Below are positions 54,178 through 64,000 of a stretch of DNA of 64,000 nucleotides, piece by piece. The DNA comes from Rhizobium jaguaris (GTDB lineage: Bacteria; Pseudomonadota; Alphaproteobacteria; Rhizobiales; Rhizobiaceae): assembly GCF_003627755.1 (NCBI RefSeq), contig NZ_CP032694.1, positions 2,099,501 to 2,163,500 of the forward strand. The letters are read 5' to 3'. Positions within the stretch are counted from its first letter, which is position 1. Each line of letters starts with the position of its first letter. The notes beneath the pieces were generated by a model that made no database searches, was not told the DNA's origin, and was given only the letters and a program-made list of their open reading frames with translations. A program made the translations under genes and the position numbers.

Positions 54178-56070
54178 ATGTTCGATGTGTTGAGAAAAAT
54201 CGCCCAGACCTGGGTTGCCAAGGGCTTGATGCTTATTCTGGCGGCAGCCTTTGGCATATGGGGGGTCGAACGATCGCTCATCGGCGGCAGCGGTAGCAGT
54301 ACCGTCGTGACGGTCGGCGATCAGCAGATCGGTATCAACGAATTCCGGCTCGCCTATCGTCGTCAGATTCAGGCCATCAGCCAGCAACTGCGCATGCAGA
54401 TCACGCCGGAGCAGGCGCGTGCCTTTGGTATCGGACAGCAGACGGTCGGCCAGCTTGTTGCCGGGGCTTCTCTCGACCAGCTTGCCAGCGATATGAATCT
54501 CGGGCTGTCCCAGGATCGCCTCGCCCAACTTATCGGCGACGATCCGGCATTCAAGGCGCTGAACGGCGCCTTCGACCGACAGAAGTTCGAGAGCTTGCTA
54601 CGCAACAGCGGCATCAATCCTGACGACTACATCAAGGAACGCAGCAAGGTTGCGGTCCGTAGCCAGATCGTCGAGGCGGTCTCCAATGGCTTTACCGCGC
54701 CGAAGGTTCTGGTCGACGCCGTCAAGCAATATCATGATGAAAACCGCAGCATCGATTATCTGCTGTTGACCAACGCCAATATCGATCCGATCAAGGCGCC
54801 GGCCGAGGACGTGCTGTCGAAATGGTTCGATGGCGTCAAGTCGAAGTACCGCGCGCCTGAATACCGCAAGATCGCCTATGTGAAACTGCAGCCCGAGGAT
54901 GTTGCCGATCCCTCAAGCGTGACTGACGATGCGGTTCGTGCCGAGTTCGAGAAGCGCAAGGATAGCTTCACGACGCCGGCAACGCGCACGATCGAACAGC
55001 TTACCTTTGCCAATAAGGACCTCGCCAACGCAGCCGCGGATGCGCTGAAGACCGGAACGACGTTTGATCAATTGGTCACCGATCAGGGGAAAAAGCCGGC
55101 CGACATACTGCTCGGCACCTTCACCAAGGATCAGGTTCCGGATAAGACCATCGCCGAGGCAGCTTTTGCAGTTGCCAAGGAAGGCGGCACGACCCCCGTC
55201 GTCGAAGGTTCGTTCGGTCCGGTCATTCTGCGCGTTACCAACGTGAAGGCTGAAACGGCGAAGAACTTCGACGATGTCAAGGAAGACATCCGCAAGCAGA
55301 TTGCGCTGAACAATGCCGCCAGCGAAATCACCGACGTCCACGACAAGTTCGAAGACCTGCGCGGCTCCGGCGCTTCGCTGCAGGAAGCTGCGCAGCAACT
55401 GAAGCTGAAGATGGTGACCATCGATTCGATCGATGCAACCGGCCTCGACAAGAGTGGCAACGAGATCAAGGACCTGCCTGCCAAGCAGCAATTGCTGGCG
55501 GAGGTCTTCAAGGCCGAGCAGGGCAGCAATGCCGCGCCCGTGACCATCGGCAATGACGGCTACGTCTGGTACGACGTGCTGAACATCACGGCTGATCGCG
55601 ATCGCCCGCTCTCCGAGGTGCATGAGAAGGCCGTCGCCGACTGGACCGCCGAGCAGCAGAAAGTCGCGCTCGCCGCCAAGGCCGCCGAACTGAAGCAGGA
55701 AGCGCAGAAGGGCAAATCGCTTGCTGACATCGCCGCGCCCCTTGGCATCGCCGTCGAAAGCAAGACTAACGTTACCCGCACGACGGACGACCCGGTTCTC
55801 GGCCGTGGCGGCGTCGCCGCAGCTTTCTCCGGCCCCGTCGACACGGTCGCCAATGCTATCGGCGCTGACGATACGACGCAGATCCTCTTGAAGGTCACCG
55901 ACGTCAATGACAATCCGACCACCGACGCGCTGAACAACGGGGACCAGCAGGCAGCTCAGATCGCCAACGCCGCCGGCGACGACATTCTCGATCAGATGGT
56001 CGCCGACCTGCAGTCGAAATACAGCGTCACGGTCAACCAGAGCCTCGCCGAGCAGGCGATGTCTCGCTAG
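54178..56070 (+). CDS. Periplasmic peptidyl-prolyl isomerase/foldase (SurA_N/PpiD-like)
   Basis: 630-aa membrane-anchored foldase. A short N-terminal cytoplasmic segment and one membrane helix (LMLILAAAFGIWGVERSLI, about residues 18-36) are followed by a SurA_N_3 chaperone region (about 40-200). A parvulin-type rotamase domain follows (about 265-370, TRTIEQLTFANKDLA ... FGPVILRVTNV) and then a C-terminal region. ATG at 54178 begins the family N-terminus MFDVLRKIAQ. The gene lies 25 bp before trpD, the usual rhizobial order. It assists folding of outer-membrane and exported proteins. Confidence 0.9.
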   Translation: MFDVLRKIAQTWVAKGLMLILAAAFGIWGVERSLIGGSGSSTVVTVGDQQIGINEFRLAYRRQIQAISQQLRMQITPEQARAFGIGQQTVGQLVAGASLDQLASDMNLGLSQDRLAQLIGDDPAFKALNGAFDRQKFESLLRNSGINPDDYIKERSKVAVRSQIVEAVSNGFTAPKVLVDAVKQYHDENRSIDYLLLTNANIDPIKAPAEDVLSKWFDGVKSKYRAPEYRKIAYVKLQPEDVADPSSVTDDAVRAEFEKRKDSFTTPATRTIEQLTFANKDLANAAADALKTGTTFDQLVTDQGKKPADILLGTFTKDQVPDKTIAEAAFAVAKEGGTTPVVEGSFGPVILRVTNVKAETAKNFDDVKEDIRKQIALNNAASEITDVHDKFEDLRGSGASLQEAAQQLKLKMVTIDSIDATGLDKSGNEIKDLPAKQQLLAEVFKAEQGSNAAPVTIGNDGYVWYDVLNITADRDRPLSEVHEKAVADWTAEQQKVALAAKAAELKQEAQKGKSLADIAAPLGIAVESKTNVTRTTDDPVLGRGGVAAAFSGPVDTVANAIGADDTTQILLKVTDVNDNPTTDALNNGDQQAAQIANAAGDDILDQMVADLQSKYSVTVNQSLAEQAMSR

Positions 56071-56095
56071 GCCCGGTCGGGAGGATCGATAGCCG

Positions 56096-57112
56096 ATGGC
56101 TGAATTGAAACCTTTCCTCGCCAAGGTCGCCAACCGCGAGGCGCTGACGCGTGATGAAGCGCGCCAGGCATTCGATATCCTGATGTCGGGGGAAGCCACA
56201 CCTTCGCAGATCGGCGCTTTCCTGATGGCGCTACGCGTGCGCGGCGAGACGGTCGATGAGATTGTCGGTGCGGTCACGACGATGCGTGCCAAGATGCTGC
56301 CCGTGGAAGCGCCGGCGGATGCGATCGATATTGTGGGCACTGGTGGCGATGGTGTCGGCACCTACAATATCTCGACGCTCGCCGCATTTATCGTGGCGGG
56401 TGCAGGCGTGCCGGTCGCAAAGCACGGCAACCGCGCTCAAAGCTCCAAGGCCGGCACGGCCGATACGCAATCCGTGCTGGGCATCAAGCTCGACATTGGT
56501 CCAGAGGTGATCGCTCGTTGCATCCGCGAGGCCGGTATCGGCTTCATGTTCGCACAGCTGCACCATGCCTCCATGCGCCATGTCGGCCCTTCGCGCGTCG
56601 AACTTGGCACGCGCACGATTTTCAATCTGTTGGGGCCGTTGTCGAACCCAGCCGGCGCGCGTCGGCAACTGCTCGGCGTCTTCGCGCCGCAATGGGTCGT
56701 GCCGCTTGCCGAGGTGCTGAAGGATTTGAATGCCGAAAGCATTTGGGTCGTGCACGGCAACGGTTTGGACGAAATCACCACGACCGGCACGACCTCGGTG
56801 GCAGCGCTTGAAAACGGCAAGATCCGCACTTTCGAGCTGACACCTGCCGATTTCGGTCTCCCACACGCCGATCTTGCTGACCTCAAGGGTGGCGATGGTG
56901 TCGCCAATGCGGCAGCGCTGCGAGCCGTGCTGAGCGGTGCGAAAAACGCCTATCGGGACATCGCGCTCGCCAATGCTGCGGCATCCCTCGTGATTGCCGG
57001 CAAGGCGGAAACGCTTCATGATGGCATGAAGCTCGCAACGCAATCGCTCGACAGCGGCGCGACCGCTGTTGCGCTGGAAAAACTGATCGCCGTCTCCAAC
57101 GACGAAGGATAG
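56096..57112 (+). CDS. trpD: Anthranilate phosphoribosyltransferase
   Basis: Second step of tryptophan synthesis, joining anthranilate and PRPP, 338 aa. Active-site motifs [29 protein letters not shown] and the [16 protein letters not shown] substrate loop are intact, followed by [10 protein letters not shown]. It is 12 bp from trpC and part of a trpD-trpC-moaC-moeA transcription unit. Confidence 0.96.
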   Translation: MAELKPFLAKVANREALTRDEARQAFDILMSGEATPSQIGAFLMALRVRGETVDEIVGAVTTMRAKMLPVEAPADAIDIVGTGGDGVGTYNISTLAAFIVAGAGVPVAKHGNRAQSSKAGTADTQSVLGIKLDIGPEVIARCIREAGIGFMFAQLHHASMRHVGPSRVELGTRTIFNLLGPLSNPAGARRQLLGVFAPQWVVPLAEVLKDLNAESIWVVHGNGLDEITTTGTTSVAALENGKIRTFELTPADFGLPHADLADLKGGDGVANAAALRAVLSGAKNAYRDIALANAAASLVIAGKAETLHDGMKLATQSLDSGATAVALEKLIAVSNDEG

Positions 57113-57940
<828 letters not shown>

Positions 57941-57941
57941 A

Positions 57942-58436
57942 ATGAGCGCGGAGAAAGCCGGCCTTACCCATATCGGCGCCTCCGGCGAGGCGCATATGGT
58001 CGATGTCGGCGACAAGGCCGAGACCACCCGCATCGCCACCGCCGAAGGCCATGTGAAAATGAAGCCGGAAACACTGGCGCTGATCCGCGAAGGCAATGCC
58101 AAAAAGGGCGATGTCATCGGCACGGCCAGGCTCGCCGGTATCATGGCCGCCAAGCAGACTGCCAATCTCATCCCGCTCTGTCACCCGCTGATGCTGACGA
58201 AAGTCACGGTCGATATCGCCGAAGATGCGGCCCTGCCTGGCCTGCGCGTGACTGCCACCGCAAAGCTTACCGGCCGTACCGGCGTCGAGATGGAGGCGCT
58301 GACGGCTGTCTCTGTCGCATGCCTGACAATCTACGACATGGCCAAGGCCGCCGACCGGATGATGGAAATCGGCGGTATCAGGCTTTTGCAGAAATCCGGC
58401 GGTAAATCCGGCGATTTCCGTCACCCGGAGGTCTGA
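57942..58436 (+). CDS. moaC: Cyclic pyranopterin monophosphate synthase
   Basis: Molybdenum-cofactor enzyme acting with MoaA, 164 aa. Conserved segments [47 protein letters not shown] and [20 protein letters not shown] are present. It starts 1 bp after trpC and is followed 5 bp later by moeA. Confidence 0.96.
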   Translation: MSAEKAGLTHIGASGEAHMVDVGDKAETTRIATAEGHVKMKPETLALIREGNAKKGDVIGTARLAGIMAAKQTANLIPLCHPLMLTKVTVDIAEDAALPGLRVTATAKLTGRTGVEMEALTAVSVACLTIYDMAKAADRMMEIGGIRLLQKSGGKSGDFRHPEV

Positions 58437-58441
58437 TACCT

Positions 58442-59668
58442 ATGAGCCTTTTACCCGTTACCGATGCTCAGGCGCGCCTGCTGAATAGCACAACGCCGCT
58501 CCATCGCGTCGAAAGCGTTACGCTCGACATGGCTGAAGGCCGGGTTCTGGCCAAGGATCTGACTGCACGCCTGACGCAGCCACCCTTCGATGCCTCGGCG
58601 ATGGATGGCTATGCGATACGCTTCGAAGACGCCGCCGAGCCCGGTGCGCTGCTGACCGTGATCGGTGTTTCCGCCGCGGGCCGCGCTTTCGAAGGCACGG
58701 TCGGCAAAGGCGAAGCGGTGCGCATTTTCACCGGCGCGCCGGTTCCGGCGGGCGCCGATTGTGTGCTGTTGCAGGAAGATGCTGAGCGGCTGGAGGATGG
58801 CCGCATCCGCACGACCTATCCCCTGCGCAAAGGACAGCATATCCGTCCGCGCGGACAGGACTTTGCTGAAGGCGAAGTGGTGCTATCCGCAGGCACGGTG
58901 ATGGATTTTTCGCGGCTGACGGTTGCGGCCGCGATGAATCAACCGACACTTGACGTTTATCGCCGCCCATTGGTGGCGATTCTTGCGACTGGTGACGAGT
59001 TGGTGGCCCCTGGCAGCGAGCCCGGCCCATCGCAGATCATCGCCTCGAATACATTCGGTATCGCGGCGCTGGCCCGCAACGCTGGCGCTCATGTGCTTGA
59101 TCTCGGTATCGTGCCTGACGACAAAGAGGAAATCACCGCGGCAATCGGCCGAGCGCAGGTGGCGAAGGCCGATGTCATCGTCACACTCGGCGGTGCCTCG
59201 GTCGGCGATCATGATCTGGTGCAAGCCACCATGGTCGCAGCTGGCATGCAGCTCGATTTCTGGCGTATCGCCATGCGTCCGGGCAAGCCGCTGATGGTCG
59301 GCAGCCTCGGCGAAACGCATGTCCTCGGCCTTCCGGGAAATCCGGTCTCCAGTCTCGTCTGCGGCCTGCTGTTCCTGGAGCCGCTGATCCGCAAGCTTGC
59401 CTCGCTGCCGCCGGTAACGCGCGAAAGCACGGCGCGAACCGCCGTAGTGCTCGCCGCCAACGATCAGCGTCAGGACTACGTCCGTGCGACGCTGACGAAA
59501 TCCGCAGATGGCGGGTGGGTGGCCGAGCCTTTTTCCAAGCAGGATTCCTCTATGATGAAGATCTTTTCCCGCTCGGACTGCCTCATCATTCGCCCGGTGC
59601 GAGCCCCCGAGCTTGCTGCCGGCTCGGTATGCCCGGTCCTATTGCTACGCCCGGAACTGCTTAGCTAA
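58442..59668 (+). CDS. moeA: Molybdopterin molybdotransferase
   Basis: Inserts molybdate into adenylylated molybdopterin, 408 aa. N-terminal RVLAKDLTARLTQPPFDASAMDGYAIR, the FTGAPVPAGADCVLLQEDAE segment, ILATGDELVAPG, and the GGASVGDHD motif followed by PGKPLMVG and GLPGNPVSS match the family throughout. Last gene of the trpD-moeA unit. In some rhizobia lexA follows moeA; here the next gene is a convergent gnd. Confidence 0.96.
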   Translation: MSLLPVTDAQARLLNSTTPLHRVESVTLDMAEGRVLAKDLTARLTQPPFDASAMDGYAIRFEDAAEPGALLTVIGVSAAGRAFEGTVGKGEAVRIFTGAPVPAGADCVLLQEDAERLEDGRIRTTYPLRKGQHIRPRGQDFAEGEVVLSAGTVMDFSRLTVAAAMNQPTLDVYRRPLVAILATGDELVAPGSEPGPSQIIASNTFGIAALARNAGAHVLDLGIVPDDKEEITAAIGRAQVAKADVIVTLGGASVGDHDLVQATMVAAGMQLDFWRIAMRPGKPLMVGSLGETHVLGLPGNPVSSLVCGLLFLEPLIRKLASLPPVTRESTARTAVVLAANDQRQDYVRATLTKSADGGWVAEPFSKQDSSMMKIFSRSDCLIIRPVRAPELAAGSVCPVLLLRPELLS

Positions 59669-59678
59669 GCCGGATATG

Positions 59679-59707
59679 AAAAAAACCGGGCAGTTTTACC
59701 CGCCCGG
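59679..59707 (-). terminator. Intrinsic terminator of gnd
   Basis: Stem CCGGGC (59686-59691) with GCCCGG (59702-59707), followed on the minus strand by a run of seven T. It lies between the convergent moeA and gnd genes, 28 bp after the gnd stop. Confidence 0.8.
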
Positions 59708-59735
59708 CGTGAATTTCGTCGAATCCAAAGAGGAA

Positions 59736-60761
59736 TTACTTCGCCGGCTTCTCGTGGTGGCCGCCGAAGCCCGCGCGCATCGCCGAAAGAACCTTGTTGG
59801 CATAGTCGTCATTGCCGCGCGAGGCGAAGCGGCCGTAGAGCGCGGCGCTGAGCACCGGCGTCGGGACACCTTCGTCGATCGCAGCCGAAATGGTCCAGCG
59901 GCCCTCGCCCGAATCCGAAACGCGGCCAGCATATTGCGAAAGGGCAGCATCGCCATGCAGTGCGTCGGCGGTGAGGTCGAGCAGCCATGAGGTGATGACG
60001 CTGCCGCGGCGCCAGACTTCGCTGATTTCGGCGATGTCGAGGTCGTATTGATAATATTGCGGATGAGACAGCGGCGCGGTTTCGGCGTCGGCTTCGGTGC
60101 TCTGCAGGCCGATATTCGCGTGACGCAGCACGTTGAAGCCTTCGGCGTAAGCGGCCATCAGGCCGTATTCGATGCCGTTATGGACCATCTTGACGAAATG
60201 GCCGGCGCCGGACGGGCCGCAATGCAGATAGCCCTGCTCGGCAGTGCTGACGCTTGCGGCCGCTTCGGCCCGCATCTTGGACGGCTCGACATCGCCGACA
60301 CCAGGCGCGAGCGTCGCGAAGATCGGCGACAGATGCTGAACCGTGGCCTTTTCACCGCCGATCATCAGGCAGTATCCGCGCTGCAGGCCGAAAACGCCGC
60401 CACTGGTGCCGACGTCGACATAATGAATGCCCTTTGGCTTCAATTCTTCGGCGCGACGGATGTCGTCATGATAATAGGAGTTGCCGCCATCGATGACGAT
60501 ATCGCCGTCCTCGAGCAGCGGAACGATCTTGGCCAGCTCCTTGTCGACGATCGCAGCCGGCAGCATCAGCCAGACGGCGCGGGGACGGGAGAGCTTCGAT
60601 ACGAAATCTTCGAGCGATGTGCTACCGGTGGCGCCGAGCTGTTCAAGCGCCGAGATGCTTTCCGGACGCGCATCGAAAACGACGGCGCGGTGGCCGTCCT
60701 TCATCAGGCGCTGCACCATGTTGCTGCCCATGCGGCCGAGGCCAATCATTCCGATTTGCAT
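59736..60761 (-). CDS. gnd: 6-phosphogluconate dehydrogenase (decarboxylating), short GndA-like form
   Basis: Oxidises 6-phosphogluconate to ribulose 5-phosphate, 341 aa, the shorter YqeC/GndA form. Rossmann motif IGLGRMGSNM at residues 5-14, then IDGGNSYYHDD, the substrate loop VGTSGGVFGLQRGYCLMIGG and the catalytic-Lys region GHFVKMVHNGIEYG. C-terminal helices are complete. Members of this short form often prefer NAD; that is family knowledge. Confidence 0.93.
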   Translation of the reverse strand: MQIGMIGLGRMGSNMVQRLMKDGHRAVVFDARPESISALEQLGATGSTSLEDFVSKLSRPRAVWLMLPAAIVDKELAKIVPLLEDGDIVIDGGNSYYHDDIRRAEELKPKGIHYVDVGTSGGVFGLQRGYCLMIGGEKATVQHLSPIFATLAPGVGDVEPSKMRAEAAASVSTAEQGYLHCGPSGAGHFVKMVHNGIEYGLMAAYAEGFNVLRHANIGLQSTEADAETAPLSHPQYYQYDLDIAEISEVWRRGSVITSWLLDLTADALHGDAALSQYAGRVSDSGEGRWTISAAIDEGVPTPVLSAALYGRFASRGNDDYANKVLSAMRAGFGGHHEKPAK

Positions 60762-61226
60762 ATGTCAGTCTCCTAGGAGGGGTTTAATCGTTTTGAAAAG
60801 TCCATAAAGACATTTCGCAGCATTTGCCAATGAACAAATGACGGGCGAGCTATGCAGGCGCGCAGGATCGGGCAGAAAATACCGAGCTCACGCATCTGTG
60901 ATATTTGCCCGTCGCCGTTCCCGCTTCGTCCTGCAACCGTCTCCCCGCAGTTGCCCGGCAAGCCGGATATCTACACCGTCCTTGATAGCACGAATCTAGC
61001 TTCGCCGGCTTGAACAGAAACGGCTATTTCAACAAAGCCATCAAAATTCAACAATCCATTGCGGTCGGCCAAGTGCATAATTCCGCCCGCACGTTCGGAG
61101 AGGCATTTCCGGCGAGCGTCTCTGTTTGCCTTCTTCGATCGCCAGGGCTCTTTCTCCAGAGCCGCCAATCCGATCCTTCGATCACAGATGTTTCAGATCA
61201 CCTGAACTTTCGGAACGGACTTTATC
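60762..61226. other. Intergenic region between gnd and the MBL gene
   Basis: 465 bp separating divergent genes. Nothing recognisable beyond expected promoters; no RNA gene or repeat seen. Confidence 0.5.
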
Positions 61227-62218
61227 ATGCCGACCGTTACGACCAAAGACGGAACAACCAATCAGCATATCGGCCCCACGCGGCGCGGCTTCTGCCTCTG
61301 CTGCATCGCCGGTGCGACGTTTGCCGCCACCGGTGCGTGGCTGACGCCGGCGGAGGTTTTCGCCAAGGCCGGCAATATCGTCGAAATGATCCGCGGTGAA
61401 GCCGCGACGGCCCAGATCAAGACGCATAGGCTGCGCAAGGACGTCAGCGTGCTCGAAGGCTCCGGCGGCAATGTCGCTGTACTCACGGCAGTGACGGCAA
61501 GCTTTTGATCGACGCGGGCATCACTGCCTCGCGCCCGTGCATCGAAGAGGCTTTGACTGCTCTCGGTAACGAGCCGATCGTTCGCCTCATCAACACGCAT
61601 TGGCATTTCGACCATACCGACGGCAATGAATGGCTGCACGGTGAAGGCGCCGCGATCATGGCGCATGTCAACACGCTGAAGCATCTCTCCGCCGCCCAGC
61701 GCGTACAGGACTGGGACTTCGATTTTCCTGCCTCGCCCGCGGGCGCTCTGCCGACCGATCTGATGAACAACGAGCGCACGGTCAAGCTGAACGATGAAAC
61801 GATCGCTCTGAAGCACTACGACCCGGCTCATACGGACGGCGACATCTCAGTTTATTTCCAGGAAGCCGATATCCTGCATACCGGCGATACTTTCTGGAAT
61901 GGCATCTATCCCTTTATCGACTATTCGACCGGCGGGAATATCGACGGCATGATCAAGGCCGCCGATGCCAATGTTGCCGCGACGACGAACAAGACCATCG
62001 TCATCCCGGGGCATGGACCAATAGGTGATAAGAAGCAGCTTGTCGCCTATCGTGATATGCTGAAGGCAGTACGCGACAATGTTGCCAAACTGAAGAAGAA
62101 GGGCCATTCGCTGGACGAGATCGTCGCGGCAAAACCGTCGGCGAAATTCGATGCGAAATGGGGTAAGTTCGTCATCGATCCGCGTTTCTTCACACAGCTC
62201 GTCTTTGAAGGCGTTTAA
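61227..62218 (+). pseudogene. Tat-exported MBL-fold metallo-hydrolase, frameshifted
   Basis: N-terminal frame (61227-61508) has a twin-arginine signal (TRRGFCLCCIAGATFAATGAWL) and the first strands of an MBL domain up to GNVAVLT. The second frame (to 62218) continues with LIDAGI, the zinc motif THWHFDHTDG, HTGDTFWNG and VIPGHGP. Adding one G near 61487 in ACTCACGGCAG merges them into one protein of about 330 aa. It is likely a periplasmic hydrolase of unknown substrate, and may be intact in the strain if the lost base is an error. Confidence 0.8.
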
Positions 62219-62242
62219 CGTCACTTGCTCCAAGGAGGCACC

Positions 62243-63244
62243 ATGACCGCTCCCCTGAAACTGCCGCTCGTTCCGGCAGCATTCTTTGGCATGGTGCTCG
62301 GTCTCTCCGGTCTCGGCAATACCTGGCGCGCGGCGACGCGCGTCTGGCATTTACCTGCGGCGATAGGCGAGACGATCACTTTTGTCTCCGTGGCTGTATG
62401 GGCGGTGCTGATCGTGCTCTACGCCCTGAAATGGGCGGCGGCTCGCGAAGAGGCGCTGAAGGAAGTGGTTCATCCCGTGCAGTGTTGCTTCGTCGGCCTT
62501 GTCGGCGTCGCCACAATGCTGGTGGCCGGAGGCTTGCTGCCCTACTCCCGCATCGGTGCTGAAACCCTGTTCATCCTTGGGGCCATCTACACGCTGGCCT
62601 TCTCGGTCTGGAGAACCGGCGGTCTCTGGCAGGGTGAGCGCGATGTCGCCGCCACGACGGCCGTGCTTTATCTGCCAAGTGTGGCCGGAAGTTTCGTGAC
62701 CGCCACCGTCGCCGCCGCCCTCGGCTTTCCCGATTGGGGCCAGCTTTTCTTCGGCGCCGGATTCTTCGCCTGGCTGGCGATCGAGTCCGCTTTGCTGCAC
62801 CGTCTTTTGACGGCACCGGCGTTGTCGCCGCCGCTGCGCCCAACGCTCGGCATCCAGCTTGCACCGCCGGCCGTAGGCGCGGTCGCCTATATCAGCGTCA
62901 TGCCGGGACCACCCGATCTTCTCGTGCATGCCATGATCGGCTATGGCATCCTGCAGGCATTGATCATGCTGCGTCTGCTGCCGTGGATCAGCAAGGAGGG
63001 CTTCAGCCTCGCCTACTGGGCCTTCACCTTCGGCGCGACGGCGCTGGCGACCGCGGCCTTGCGTCTGATCGATCGCGGCGACACCGGTCCGGTCGCGCAA
63101 CTTGCACCGATCCTCTTCATTGCCGCCAATATCGCCGTTGGGCTGATCGCGCTCGCCACGATCTGGCTGATTGCCGATCGCAAACTGACCATCGGCTGGG
63201 CGGACTTGTCACGCGGGGATACCGGCGCCGTACGACAGCGTTGA
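62243..63244 (+). CDS. TehA-like C4-dicarboxylate/tellurite-resistance channel (SLAC1 family)
   Basis: Integral membrane protein, 333 aa, with about ten helices. N-terminal PAAFFGMVLGLSGLGNTWR is the TDT/TehA family entry motif. Later segments include GFFAWLAIESALLHRL and LAPPAVGAVAYIS. GGAGG precedes ATG 62243. It is separated from the MBL gene by 24 bp on the same strand. TehA homologues are anion channels; overexpression confers tellurite resistance in E. coli. Confidence 0.87.
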   Translation: MTAPLKLPLVPAAFFGMVLGLSGLGNTWRAATRVWHLPAAIGETITFVSVAVWAVLIVLYALKWAAAREEALKEVVHPVQCCFVGLVGVATMLVAGGLLPYSRIGAETLFILGAIYTLAFSVWRTGGLWQGERDVAATTAVLYLPSVAGSFVTATVAAALGFPDWGQLFFGAGFFAWLAIESALLHRLLTAPALSPPLRPTLGIQLAPPAVGAVAYISVMPGPPDLLVHAMIGYGILQALIMLRLLPWISKEGFSLAYWAFTFGATALATAALRLIDRGDTGPVAQLAPILFIAANIAVGLIALATIWLIADRKLTIGWADLSRGDTGAVRQR

Positions 63245-63279
63245 CCTGCTGCTGCGTGTCGGAAGATTCAGGAGGAGAT

Positions 63280-63651
63280 ATGCTGGATCACGTTACAATT
63301 GGAGTGAGCGATGTGGAACGGTCGAAGGCCTTCTACGACGCGGCCTTGCTCCCGCTCGGAATCGAACGTCTATATGGCGAGGGGGCGATTTTTGCCGGAT
63401 ACGGGATCAGGCCGGGGGCCTTCTTCTGGATAGGACATCGAGACGCGTCGCAAACAGGCGTCCACGTTGCTTTCGCGACGCAAAGCAGAGCCGTCGTTGA
63501 CCAGTTCTATGAAGCGGCGCTGGCGGCAGGCGGACTGGATAATGGACCTCCAGGCATCCGATCTCACTATCACCCCGACTACTACGGCGCTTTTGTTCTT
63601 GATCCCGATGGACACAACATCGAGGCTGTCTGCCGACTGGCGGCAGGTTAG
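63280..63651 (+). CDS. VOC-family (glyoxalase-like) protein
   Basis: 123-aa vicinal-oxygen-chelate domain protein. It begins LDHVTIGVSDVERSKAFYDAALLPLG, with a metal-ligand His in the first strand, and ends with GAFVLDPDGHNIEAVCR, with the Glu ligand. Two beta-alpha-beta-beta-beta modules are visible. GGAGGAG directly upstream supports ATG 63280. It could be a glyoxalase, dioxygenase-like or antibiotic-binding protein; substrate unknown. Confidence 0.87.
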   Translation: MLDHVTIGVSDVERSKAFYDAALLPLGIERLYGEGAIFAGYGIRPGAFFWIGHRDASQTGVHVAFATQSRAVVDQFYEAALAAGGLDNGPPGIRSHYHPDYYGAFVLDPDGHNIEAVCRLAAG

Positions 63652-63730
63652 ATCTAGCGATAGAGCACGCGCCCGAGTTTGTTCCGGGATCTTCGCGACA
63701 AAGCTTGTCAGGCAAAGCCGTTTTCGTTGT

Positions 63731-64000
63731 TTACTCCACCGGCGGACCGACATAGCGCGCGCGTGGCCGAATGAGACGGCCGCTTGTGGATTGCTCCATG
63801 GCGTGCGCCAGCCACCCGACTGTGCGAGCGAGCGCGAACATGATCAACGGCGCGTCCTGTGGCAGATGGTAGGCCGATGTCATCGCCGTCAGCGCGAAAT
63901 CAACGTTGACGCGTTCTCCAACCAGCTCTTCGGCTACGTTGCGGACCTCCGCGAACAAGGGCGGCAGCGTAAAGCAGGCAAGCAGCGCCTGGGCGCGTGC
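63731..64000 (-). CDS. Citrate synthase family protein, C-terminal part
   Basis: The gene runs off the right edge; only the last 89 codons are seen. ALLACFTLPPLFAEVRNVAEELVGERVNVDFALTAM ... FALARTVGWLAHAMEQ ... RPRARYVGPP matches the C-terminal helices of citrate synthases, including the R-T-V-G-W-x-A-H-x-x-E-Q pattern with the active-site Arg. The ending ARYVGPP is typical. Whether it is the main gltA or a methylcitrate/secondary citrate synthase cannot be told from this part. Confidence 0.82.
   Translation of the reverse strand, partial: ARAQALLACFTLPPLFAEVRNVAEELVGERVNVDFALTAMTSAYHLPQDAPLIMFALARTVGWLAHAMEQSTSGRLIRPRARYVGPPVE

Overview
The window reads as chromosomal DNA of an alphaproteobacterium of the Rhizobium/Agrobacterium group. 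The evidence is moderate-to-high GC, rhizobial gene orders (rlpA - dacC-like - tmk - holB - metG - tatD - MBL hydrolase, and a parvulin foldase - trpD - trpC - moaC - moeA), rhizobial intergenic palindromes, and many proteins of rhizobial type. Most of it is ordinary core and accessory chromosome broken by two blocks of mobile DNA.

Layout. 0.3-8.4 kb: SleB-type hydrolase, DUF4864 protein, HxlR regulator with a FabF-type ketoacyl synthase, a heterodimeric ABC exporter and a RibD-C reductase. 8.6-17.0 kb: a small exported-protein gene is interrupted by three head-to-tail, apparently identical 2,568-bp copies of an IS91-like element. Each copy carries a tyrosine recombinase and an HUH transposase. 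17.1-21.6 kb: a large autotransporter and a methyltransferase. 21.93-24.47 kb: a complete DDE insertion sequence with a 5-bp target duplication, which also carries a non-transposase passenger gene. 24.7-34.2 kb: housekeeping and envelope genes. 34.4-37.4 kb: an ECF41 sigma factor coupled to a flavodoxin gene, a broken AraC gene, a degenerate tRNA-Ser(CGA), a cupin gene and an intact tRNA-Ser(UGA). 37.5-43.8 kb: zinc-ribbon protein, 3-methyladenine glycosylase, marR-emrA-emrB efflux operon and a frameshifted glycosyltransferase. 44.4-53.1 kb: a degenerate-receiver LuxR regulator, then a type I secretion locus. The locus encodes an Asn/Asp-repeat protein, a 679-residue repeat protein, an ABC exporter with a long N-terminal extension, and an HlyD adaptor. 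53.1-59.7 kb: two small genes, then the foldase-trpDC-moaC-moeA block. 59.7-64.0 kb: 6-phosphogluconate dehydrogenase, a Tat-exported metallo-beta-lactamase-fold protein (frameshifted), a TehA-like transporter, a VOC protein and the end of a citrate synthase gene.

The most interesting items are the tandem IS91-like array, the DDE element with its passenger gene and doubled end motifs, and the type I secretion locus. The two presumed substrates of that locus are built from repeats that are not canonical RTX. Four genes, including the normally essential metG, are each broken by loss of what looks like a single G of the coding strand. That pattern points to sequencing or assembly error as much as to real mutation.

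All identifications come from reading the translated sequence and recognising family motifs. No database search was run.
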